This document shows, piece by piece, positions 24,517 to 35,500 of a stretch of DNA of 64,000 nucleotides; position 1 is the stretch's first letter; every line of letters starts with the position of its first letter. The notes beneath the pieces are model-generated. The model was given only the letters and a program-made list of their open reading frames with translations. It was not told the DNA's origin and searched no databases. The translations under genes were made by a program, and so were the position numbers. Source of the DNA: Sarcophilus harrisii (taxonomy: Eukaryota; Chordata; Mammalia; Dasyuromorphia; Dasyuridae); the NCBI RefSeq assembly GCF_902635505.1, contig NC_045426.1, positions 671,493,087-671,557,086 on the forward strand. Reading direction: 5' to 3'.

Positions 24517-27500
24517 CCCAAGGGAGCCAAAATGTCAAAATAAAGGCAGGAATTCACTCAACCTTTCCCCCAAACTACTCCAAATTCCTTTAAATAATGA
24601 CTCTAAACAAATTTTAGAGAATCAGAACATCCAGAAAGATGGAATACAACATTTTCCAGATAAAGACAACTTAGAAGGTCAATCTCTTGTCTGTGTCACC
24701 AGAGTGGGAGTACAGCATGCAGTCCCAATTCAGTTTATGACAGTGCAGCTGTGGACTGGCCCCAGATTCAGTCCCAGCCCCAGCCTACCCCCAACCCTGA
24801 CCTGAACCCTAGCATTAAAGAGACATGGACTTCTGAATCAGCAGCAATACTGGAGGCTTCTGGTTCTCTCTGTCTGAAGACACCAGGGAGGACTTGGACA
24901 GTCAGTGGTGAGAGTCTGTGGCAAAGGGATGGGAGTCCCGTGTGCAGTCTCAGTGCAGCCCATGCCTGCACGACGCTGGCCCCAACCCAGTGGCCTCAGC
25001 ATCACTAAAGAAAAACTAGATCTTACAGTTACACTGAGGCAGGGACACTTCTAACAACTCCAGGGCAGAAAAGAGGTTCCTAAAAGTATCTCTGAAAACA
25101 GCTACACAAAGCCCCTGAAGCTTGGGACAGTGCCCTCTTCACTCTGGAAACAGACAGCTACTTTAACAAAGAGTTAAAAGCAGAATAATAGGCTAGGAAA
25201 ATGAGCAGACAACAAAAAAGTTTCTGACCATCAAAAGCCATTATGGTGACAAGGAAAATTAAAACACACACTCAGAACATGATAACAGAGTCAAAACTCC
25301 TACATCCAAAGCTTCAAAAAAATTAGAATTGGGATCAGGCTATGGAAGAGCTCAAAAGGGATTTTGAAAATAAATTAAAAGAGATAGAGGAATAATTAGG
25401 AAAAGAAAAAAGGTAATGAGGAGAAGAATGACTTAAAAAATAAAATTGACCAATAGGGAAAGGAGGTACAAAAGCTCACTGAGGAAAAACATTCCTTAAA
25501 AATAGAATTGAGCAAATGGAAGCTAATGACATTATGAGAAATCAAAATACAATATAGCAAAACCAAAAATAAAGGAAAAAAATAGAAAAAATGTGAAATA
25601 TCTCTTTGGAAAAACAACTAACCTGGAAAATATATCCAGGAGAAATAACTTAAAAATTAGTGGTCTACCAGAAAGCCATGATCAAAAAAGAACCCAGACA
25701 TCATCTTTCAAGAAATTATCAAGAAAAACTGTCCTGATACTCTAGAACCAGAGGGTAAAAAAAATCGAAAGAATTCACCTGTCATCTCCTAAAATGAAAA
25801 CTCCCAAGAATATCATAGCCAAATTCCAGAACTCTCAGGTCAAGGATAAAATATTGCAAGCATCCAGAAACAATTCTAGTATAGTGAAGTCACAGCCAAG
25901 ATAACACAAGATTTAACAGCTTCTAAATTAAAGGACTGGAGGGCTTGGAATATGATATTCGGAAGAGCAATGGAGCTAGAAATGCAACCAAGAATCACCT
26001 AGCCAGCAAAACTGAGTATAATCTTTCAGAGGAAAAAGTGATCATTCAATGAAACAGAAGATTTTCAAACATTCATGATGAAAAGCCCAGAACTGAATGG
26101 AAAATTTGATTTTTTAAACACAGGACTCTGCAGAAGCATAAGGAGGTAATCAGAAAAGTGATATCATAAGAGATTTAATAAGGTTTATCTGTTAATATTC
26201 CTACATAAGAGGATGATACCTGTAATTAATTGTAACTTGGGACTCATTAACACATTCTCATTATTATGGTAGTTAAAAGGAGAATACAGCCAGAGGGAAC
26301 AGGTGTGAGTTGAATACAAAGGGATAATGTGTGTGTTTTTTTTAATGACGAAATTAAGGGGTGAGAGAGGAATGTACTCGAAGAAAGGGAAAGGGAAAGG
26401 TGGAATGGTGCAAATTATCTGCCATAAAAGAAGATGCAAGAAAAAGCTTTTATGGTGGAAGGGAAAAAGGGAGAAAAGGTTGAGTGAGTGAACTTTACTC
26501 TCATCAGAATTCATTCAAATAGGAAATAACATACATACTCAATAGGTTTATAGAAAACTATCTTACCCTTCAGGAAAATAGAAGAAGAATGGGTTATGAC
26601 AAGGGAGGGAGGGTGATAAAAGAGAGGCATATTGGGGAAGGAGTCGTCAGTACCAAAATACTTTTTTTTTCCTGAGGCAATTGGGGTTAAGTGATTTACC
26701 CAGGGTCCCAGAGCTAGAAAGTGTTAAGTGTCTGAGGTCACATTTGAACTCAAGTCCTCCTGACTTCAGGGACTCCACTGTGCCACCTAGCTGCCCCCAA
26801 AATAATTTTAAGGAGGGCCAGGGTGAAAGGAGAGAATAAATGGGGGGAAATACATTTAGCAATAGTAATTATAAAAAAATTTCTAAGCAAGTTTCTCTGA
26901 TAAGGTCTCATTTCTCAAACATAGAGGAAACTAAATCAAATTTATAAAAAATAAGAACCATGCCCCACTTAATAAATGATCAAAAGATCCGATCTATGCC
27001 CAAAGGTCTCTAATTTCTTGCATATCCTTTGACCTAATAACACCACTACTAAACATGAAGACCAAAAGAGATTCAGGAAAAAAAACAGAAAAAGGAAAAT
27101 GATTTAGATGTATAAAATATTCATAACAGCTCTCTTCTCAGGGCAAAAAAATTAGAAATTGAGGGGATGCCTTCAATTGGGGAATGGCTCAATAAACTGT
27201 GGTATGTATTTGAGATAGAATATTATTGTTCTCTGGGAAATGATGGGATGCTGTCAGGGAAAAAAAGCCTGGAAAATCCTCCATGAACAAAGTGAAATAT
27301 AGTGTATACAAAGTAACAACAATATTCTGGGATAACTATCTGTAAATGACTTTGTTATTTGCAGTAGTGCAATCATCCACAACTACTCTGAAGGACTTAT
27401 AATGAAAAATCCTATCTATAATCCAGTGAAGGAACTGATTGTGTCTGAATATAGACTGAAGCATTCTCTCTTTCTTTATCTCTTTCTTTTAACCTTAATT

Positions 27501-27716
27501 TTTCTTGAGAGTTTTTTATTTTCATTAGGGTGGTAAATCTGGATTTTCTTTCATAACTTGACTTTTATGGAAATGTTTTACTTCACATGTGGTTTCTTAA
27601 TTGTGGGTGGGGAAAAGAGAGAGACCCTAGAACTAAAAAATCTTAAAAACAAATGTAAAAATAATTTTCTGTTTTGACTGTAACTGAGGAAAAAATCTTG
27701 AATGAATAATTAATTT
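24517..27716 (+). mobile_element. L1/half-L1-like element (5' UTR, ORF1 region, 3' part; no RT)
   Basis: Starts with 'ggagccaaaatgtcaaaata', the L1 leader, followed by 'taaataatgactctaaacaa'. A decayed ORF1 coiled-coil/core region spans about 25180-26090 ('tttcaagaaattatcaagaa', 'gccagcaaaactgagtataa'). It then passes directly to a 3' region (26300-27720) without the endonuclease or most of the RT, the layout of HAL1-type 'half-L1' elements. A SINE is inserted at 26660-26800. It is broken by many stops. Confidence 0.65.
26660..26800 (-). mobile_element. tRNA-derived marsupial SINE
   Basis: Reverse complement of the SINE at 39671: T run, 'gaggcaattggggttaagtg', 'ctcctgacttcagggactcc', 'gccacctagctgcccc'. 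Short AAAATA repeats flank it. Confidence 0.85.
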
Positions 27717-28623
27717 TAAAATGTTTCTTATTTTGCTCTGCATTATTTAATATAAACTTCTCAAGAGTAAAAACTGCCTTTATTTCTGCTTGTATTTGTA
27801 TTCTGAATGCTTCACAATACTTAATAAAAGTTTCTTGATGCTATTGCTAAATCTTAGAATCCATGAAAATATTCAGATGTGCCCTAAGAAACTGGAAGCT
27901 ACCATAGAATAGAGGCTCTGCTGTAGGGAGATAGGACATTTAATATTTTAATATCTTGAACCATATGCTATTTCATGTCCTAGAATCAAACTCGAATGTG
28001 ACCTATTATATTGTTAATCAAAACTACTACTGAGCCACCACATTGAGGTTGATTTTCACTTAGAATGCTGCAGAGGTGTTTGGAAGCTTATCACCATCTG
28101 GTGGTCAGATGAGAAAATGGCAGTCTCTTAGGAAACCCAGAGTACCAGACCTGAGCAGGTGGTTGTATAGCTTGCCTGATGGTTAACTGATATATTATAC
28201 CCAGCTAATTGAAATCCTTTGCAGAATAATTAATATGACAAATTTTCTTTTTATAGAATTAAGGAAAGAAGCACTAGAGTCATACAAAACCACAGATACA
28301 CTCTCAAATAATGGCCTGAGAATTCTATAACTTTTGAACATTTATAATATCAAATTTGAGATTTTCCCTTGAGCTTAGTATCCTTTAGTATCTTTTGCTT
28401 TTCCAGTTTAATATCCTGCTATTTTTCTAGACTTTCAGTGTCTTACTCTATCCAAGCCTCAAGTAATTCCTTCCCAAAATAGTGTGTATAAAGAAGGATT
28501 GATCAGAAGAGTTGTTCCAATCATATAGATTATGAATGTAACTCTTAGTACCTTGTTAGCAAGAAAAAGTCACTACCTAAGTAGTTTCCAATGACTGAGG
28601 AAATCTTGTAAGATGATCTGGGA
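27717..28623. other. No recognised feature
   Basis: About 0.9 kb with no gene or repeat family that I can name. Confidence 0.45.
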
Positions 28624-28631
28624 GGATGGAC

Positions 28632-28634
<3 letters not shown>

Positions 28635-28688
<54 letters not shown>

Positions 28689-29514
28689 ATAGCCTTTTAT
28701 TTACAGGTTATATGCATGGGTAACTTTACAGCATTAACAATTGCCAAACCTCTTGTTCCAATTTTTCACCTCTTACCCCCCCATCCCCTCCCCCAGATGG
28801 CAGGATGACCAGTAGATGTTAAATATATTAAAATATAAATTAGATACACAATAAGTATACATGACCAAACCCTTATTTTGCTGTACAAAAGAATCAGACT
28901 CTGAAATATTGTACAATTAGCTTGTGAAGGAAATCAAAAATGCAGGTGGGCATAAATATAGGGATTGGGAATTCAATGTAATGGTTTTTAGTCATCACCC
29001 AGAGTTCTTTCTCTGGGCGTAGCTGGTTCAGTTTATTACTGCTCCATTGGAAATGATTTGGTTGATCTCATTGCTGAGGATGGCCAAGTCCATCAGAACT
29101 GGGCATCATATAGTATTGTTGTTGAAGTATATAATGATCTCCGGGTCCTGCTCATTTCACTCAGCATCAGTTCGTGTAAGTCTCTCTAGGCCTTTCTGAA
29201 ATCATCCTGTTGGTCATTTCTTACAGAACAATAATATTCCATAATATTCATAGACCACAATTTATTCAGCCATTCTCCAATTGATGGGCATCATTCAGTT
29301 TCCAGTTTCTAGCCACTACAAAGAGGGCTGCCACAAACATTCGTGCACATACAGGTCCCTTTCCCTTCTTTATGATCTCTTTGGGATATAAGCCCAGTAG
29401 TAACACTGCTGGATCAAAGGGTATGCACAGTTTGATAACTTTTTGAGCATAGTTCCAAACTACTCTCCAGAATGGTTGGATTCGTTCACAACTTCACCAA
29501 CAATGCATCAATGT
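28635..29514 (-). mobile_element. L1 3' end, 5'-truncated, with (AT)n at the tail
   Basis: Same subfamily as 15326 and 60110. It is flanked by GGATGGACAAT at 28624-28634 and 29515-29525. The poly(A) position (28638-28684) is now an AT microsatellite. The reverse strand covers the ORF2 C-terminus and 3' UTR. Confidence 0.9.
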
Positions 29515-29525
29515 GGATGGACAAT

Positions 29526-30685
29526 GTTTTAAGAAAAGTCACCTTTTGTGAGAGCTATAAAACTGAGCAATAGATTTGCCCAACCATTTGGGTCCCTTTC
29601 TTGTTTCCCTGAGTAGGACACAGACCAACATTAGCAGAGTTTACCTATGGTAGACAGCGGTGTATGTGAATATGTAAGGAAGTGGCAATGTGGGAGCAAG
29701 ATAGATTGGAAGCTTGAACATATTATAATTTTTACCTACAAGAAACTGATAATTGCCTAGGGACAGAAGCATATGTGAGTTACATGCTTTCTTCCCAAAA
29801 TATTCTTAAAAAAGAGGCCTACAAAGGAGTTTTCCAGTCCAAGGGGAGGCAGCAGGTGGGCCAAGTTCCTGCAGAAACTCATGACAGAGGCAGACATGTA
29901 CCACTATGAACTGAGAGGACAATTGTTGAGCAAGGACTTTGCTCATGACCACTATCTGATTGGTAGGTGAAGGAGAGTCTGATTTCCTGACAGTGAACTT
30001 GATCTAAGAATTGAAATTTCTAGCTAGAAACAGGGAATTACCTATCAATTCTAGGAACTTGTAGGAAATGGGTGTGGAGGGCATGACATCTCCTGATTGA
30101 TCCCAAACTCTTGAGTTTGGAGTTCTAATGTTCTAGAGAGAAGCCTTGCAGCTAACTAAAGGAGTTCTGAAAGTTTAATCAATCTAAGGGTAGACATGAG
30201 ACCTTAGCATTGCTACCCTTGCTCTTTAAATGAGTTATTCAGATAATGAAGTTCCAATAAAAATAGGATTGTTAACAGTCCCTAAATGCATTCATCTTTT
30301 AGGTAGAGTTTAAATGTGATTTTGTAAACACGAGGTCTGAGATTATATAGGACCTTGTAGAAAATTATAAATCATCAGAATATCAACTATAATTTTTATG
30401 TTTTTTCAGATTATGGAAATTTTGGAAATCTAGGCAATTGTTGCTTTGAATGCCTGTGCAGATGAGGACTGTTGAAGTCCTCCCAAATAAAGCCCAATTT
30501 AGGGAGGCAGGTAAAGATCAGCTAAATACTGTACATCTTGAGAAAGAGAGCTTTCATTAAAGGAGCAAGCTCAGGCCATTTCCCAGTTGACTGCACTCAT
30601 CTAGACTTATCTATCATGTCCACAAGTGAGTACCTTATCCTTTCCTATTCCCTTTTCAATTATCTTTTGCATGTTGTCTTCCCTC
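29526..30685. other. No recognised feature
   Basis: About 1.2 kb with no gene, RNA or repeat that I recognise. Confidence 0.45.
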
Positions 30686-30798
30686 CATTAGATCGTAAGC
30701 TCCCTGAAGGAATTTTCGTTTTCATCTTTGTATCCCCAGCTCTGAGCACAGTGCCTGGAATATAGTAGGCACTTAATTAATATTTATTGACTGACAGA
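30686..30798 (+). repeat. L2/THER-type tail
   Basis: Contains 'gatcgtaagctccctgaagg', 'agcacagtgcctggaatata', 'gtaggcacttaattaatatt' and 'tattgactgaca'. Confidence 0.75.
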
Positions 30799-31346
30799 AG
30801 GGAGAATGATCTGGGATGTTAGACATCAATTACCATGACCATCAAAATATAGGGGACTAAGTGGTTCCAGGTGCCTTGATCAAAAGTGGTCACAATACCT
30901 AGACTCCTGTAAAACTCAGGTCTCTATAGAAATAGGCAGAATCTTCTTTCCACAATATAGGTACTTTTCCAGGACTTAGAGAATTGGGGAAAGTTTAAGG
31001 ACTGGAAAAATATATATTTTTAAAATACCAATTCTACCTCAGGGAAGATAGCAAGAGGGCCACACAGTTCAAACCTTGGGTGCTCAAAATGCCATAGGAA
31101 TGGGATGGCCAGGTAAAGAGGAACTGCTTTCTGAAGATGTAAACTCTTCATTGCCTCTCTGGGCTCATATCACCATTCCCATTTCCCCGTTCCTGAATAA
31201 AAAGAAGCTTCCTTAAGGTAGGAGAGCCTTCTTCAAGGAGAACTCAAGCAGAGTTCTGATGCTGACCATCAGTCAGCAAGGACTGAAAGACAACTGTGCT
31301 AGCAGTTGGTAGTGGATTTTTTGACTCAAGTCATCAAGTCTATAAC
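30799..31346. other. No recognised feature
   Basis: No gene or repeat seen downstream of the probable end of the ceramide synthase transcript. Confidence 0.4.
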
Positions 31347-32445
31347 TTTATTAGATGTGCAATTCTGCTCCAAAGATCCCATTTCTCCAACCTACCTCCC
31401 CTTCACAACTTCATTGAATATTTTGAAAATAAAGGAAGAGAGCCACATACTGATGGAAACCAGTGTAGATGCAGGCATGTTGCCACTTATTCAACTTCCA
31501 GATCTGGTACCTGTTTGACTTTTAGAAATCATGTTCCATACATATATACATCCTCATCCCCTCCAATAAGGGAAGATAGAAATCTACTAGCCAAATTTCA
31601 ACAAAAAACTTTTGCATAATTGGTGATGGGATTGCAAAATGAGTATTGTGATTGAGTAAGGATGGCCAATGATGTACTTCTTCCATTTGGATCTCTGTAT
31701 CTCTGTGAGTTACAATCTGCAGCTTTGAGATCCATCAAACTAAGTAGTCAGCTATTGAATTAAACTGAAAATCATACCTTCAATTCCCTGCTATGAAAAT
31801 TTAAGCTGAGATTTTAAAAAATAATGAAGCACAGTCAACCATATTGCTTTCAATAAAAATACTGTAATTTTGGAGGGCTTCTGTATAGTTACTATGTACA
31901 ATATTGTTTCATTTTTATCGCAACCCTTTTAAATTTTTACTTTTGTGTGTTGCAAAACAAATAATGTATCAACATAGCATCAAATGTATATGATTTAGAG
32001 ATGAATCAGTATGCACATGTTGCAAATTTATGATCTGTTGCAGATTTATGATAAAAAATGTTGTACCAATAGAATGTATAATTAGAAAAATTGGGGGACT
32101 TCTGTTCTCAAGGATAGGGCAGTTCAGTGGCATTAATTCAGGGAAAAGGCTATTTAAAGGAAGGATTATTAAGCCTATCTTAATATCCTGTTCAGAGATT
32201 CCATCTTTCCCCTTCTTTCTGAGAGTCCGATACAGGTGAGGATGGAAGACAGGGAGAAATAGAAGTAAGGGGTATTGCACAAGTTCAGGTTTTGTCCTAA
32301 GGAGCTTCACACTAGATCAGAATCTGAGAGATTTCTCATATTGACTTAATCTTCAAGCAGTCAGAAGATCAGCCATATGGAGTTCTTCACTGATTTGGAT
32401 TCTCTGAGGCCCCTGTGCTGAACCAGGTTATATTGCTGGAACTTG
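31347..32445 (-). other. Probable 3' UTR of the CERS4-like gene
   Basis: No coding or repeat signal stands out below the stop. The first AATAAA I found on the minus strand is at 31352-31347, about 1.1 kb past the stop, which would give a 3' UTR of roughly that length. No transcript evidence is available, and use of another site is possible. Confidence 0.3.
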
Positions 32446-32592
32446 TCAGTGTCTTTTGGTTTGTGCCAGCCCCTCTGGCACTTTAGGATTGGGGAAGGCC
32501 ACAAGTGACATCGCTGGACTCCCATTCTTCTGTTGTTCTGTCTCTGACTGCTCATCTTCTTCTTCTATATCACTCCTCACATCCTTCTGTAT
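32446..32592 (-). CDS. CERS4: CERS4-like coding exon 10 (C-terminal tail and stop)
   Basis: Encodes residues 336-383 and stop TGA at 32448-32446. [19 protein letters not shown] matches the acidic cytosolic tail of the family (EKDIRSDVEESDSSEE in human CERS4). The serine in SETE fits a casein kinase 2 site, a modification known for this tail. The rest of the tail is unlike human CERS4. The acceptor TTTTTCAG ends at 32593. Confidence 0.93.
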   Translation of the reverse strand: MQKDVRSDIEEEDEQSETEQQKNGSPAMSLVAFPNPKVPEGLAQTKRH

Positions 32593-35500
32593 CTGAAAAA
32601 CAGACAACAAAATTGGGTAGATAGAGAAAGAAAGAAGGGTGGACCAAAATAGAGAGGAGCAATCTGACAGGGAGCAAAATATAGGAACCAGCAGAATATA
32701 GGGGGAGAGAAAAGATGGGAAGCAAAAGAGAGGAAGATGGTGGAAGGAAGGGATAGAAATTGATGAAACACCTATTACATGTTAGGCATTGTACTAAGCA
32801 TATTAAAAATTTTACACTTTTTGGTTAAAATTTTTTAATTTAAGTTAAATTTTTTAAAATTAATTTTAAATAAAACTTTTAAACTTTTACACAAATCAGC
32901 ACTTTAGAAATATCTACAAAAAGAGGAAAATGTTCAAAAAGAGACAAGGAGAGAAGGGAATAAAAAAGAAACAGAGAGGACAAAATGACATAAGGCAGAA
33001 TCAGGAAGATTAAGGAGAAAGAAGAAACAGAGAAATAGGTAGAAAAGAGAAGGCAAGAAGAGGAAAGAGATCAGTTGAAAGAATAAAAAGAAGTACATAA
33101 AGGGAAAAGTGGGAAGCGAGAGAGAAAGAGGAAAGGATTTGGGGTGAGACCTTCCTCCTTTCTCCACATCCATCTCCTAGCCAATCCAGGTCTGTCTAGT
33201 GCCAATGGGCATTAGAATGCCAGGTCTAGGTCCTCATTCCTCTTTTCCCACTTTTATCTATTGTCTGTTTTAGCTGTGTAGCCCATTCCCTCTAGGATTT
33301 TATTCACTTGCCTTTCAGCTGCTAAAATGGCCTCTGAGACAACAGACCAACAGGGTCCCTGGGTTAAAGAAGAATCAGGAACCAAAGCCAGGGACATCCT
33401 TGGTACATACCTTGCCAATAATAATAAGTTTGAAGAACATTTGAAGTATGAGGAATGACCAGAAAATATTGAGAGCCTGAAGAATAAACAGGAGGGCATT
33501 GCTGAAGTAGTAACCAAAGAAGGGCTTATGCGCAGCCATGGAATCATAGATGGTGGTGTAGAGGACTCTGTTGAAAAGAGAGGGGGACTCAGGAGATGGT
33601 AGAGGGTCAGGCCATCAGAAACATTGAAAGGACCTGGCCTCTAAACAACTTGTGTTCCAGATGAGAACTCTTCCAAGAAGAGTAAGGCTTAGTAAGAACC
33701 TCTAAGTATGGGGGAAAAGACCCACAAGTCTCCTAGCCTAACTGGGAACCATTCTCATTCCTCTGTTAAGGAATAGAAAATATTTTTAAAAAAACTTCAT
33801 TTATTTATTTTATTTATTATTGAAGTTTTTATTTTCAAAATATGTGCATAGATAATTTCCAACATCCACCCTTACGAAACCTTGTGTTCCAAATTTTTTC
33901 CCCTCTTCCCCCCACTGCCTCCCCTAAACAGCAAGTAATTCAATATAGGTTAAACACAGGCAATTCTTCTATACATGTTTCCATGACTATCATAGCAGAA
34001 AACTCTAAAGAAGGAGTTGGGGTGCCAAGGCCCCCCCAGGATTCACAGTCATTGCCCACAACTTTTGCCATTTTCTAGAACCAGGCTTACCTGTACGGGA
34101 GAAGAATAAGCCGGCTAAAAAGGAATATCACAGTAAAGATGATGAAGACTATCTCACTTGAATTTTTCCATTGTGCATAATTGAACATTTTGCCTGCCTT
34201 GGAACGGAGGAGAGAAGCAGTCTTAGAATGACATAAGCTGAGATGAGAAGGACCTCTGAGGGCATCTTGTCCATTCCCTATTTTGACTTCTTAGCCTGTG
34301 GTTGGTCATCTAGCCTCTACAGGATTACATCCACCAAAGGAGCCTCCATTCTTCCCCAGAGGCAGCCTATTACACATTCAGATTGTTAGGAAGGGTTTCC
34401 TTAAGAGTCAGCCCAAATTTGACTCTGCAAAATACCTAGTTCCCACTTCTGCCCTTTGGGGCCAGACAGAACAAATGTGAAGTGATAATCCTATAAACAC
34501 TTGAAATCAACTCTTATGTTCAACTCTCCTACCCCTGGGGCTTCCCTGAGTCAAGCATCCCCAATGCCAGTTTAGCATGAGCTCCAGAGTCCTCTCATTA
34601 TCCTAATCCCCCCTCTGGAAGCTCTCCAGCTCTCTGGTGCCCAAGACACCTCTCTGATGGCTCTCTTCCTTCTACAAGTCTTTCCCAAATCTGGCTCCTG
34701 GAGTTGTACAGAGCATACAGATGTGGCCCGATCCACATGAAACCCAGAGAGATTATTACCTCCTTGTACTGAACATGGATCCTAGATTATGTCACTTTGT
34801 AGATTCACAATAACCTTGTTGTCCATTGAAAGATTCAGGGCTTTATTCATAGAAAGTATTGTCTAATCACAACTGCCCCTTGTGGGCTTGTAAGTTTATT
34901 TTACTTTTTTAAAATCTAAACTGTAGAGCTCACTGGTTCAGATCTTTGCAGGTTGTAATAGACTGGCCATTGGACAAGAGTTTGACTCCAGCCCAGACAT
35001 TAATTTATGATCCTGAGCAGTTACTTAACTTCTCCCAGCCTCCATCTCCTGATCTTTAAAACGAGGATAATGATAATAACTCCCTTACAGTATTATTGAG
35101 AGAATTAAATGAAATAACATATGTAAAGTTCTTTGCCAGTCTCAAGATGCTTCCTAAATACTATCATCACAACCATCACCATGATCCCGATTATAGTTGT
35201 TTGTATTTATTTATTTGCTTGTTGTCTCCCCCATAAGACTGTGACCTCTCTGAGGGCAGGGACTGCCTTTTGCTTCTCTTTGTTTTCTGAGTGCTTGGCA
35301 CAGTGCCTGGCCCATAGTAGGTATCTAATAAATGCTTATTGTCTGTCTTCCATCTGATTGGTATCATGTCTGTCATTTCTTCCCTCATTGTTGGGCCATA
35401 TTTACAAAACTGATAATGTCTCCTTTAACATAGTTATAGGGTTAGGCTCTGGCTACCTTCCCCTTCATTCCACCTATACTTAAACACACTTAAACCCATA

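Noticed and set aside
34193-34196. Alternative exon 8 acceptor (GCAG, 4 nt downstream)
   Set aside because: It would shift the frame relative to exon 7 and lose the AxKM start shared by the family.
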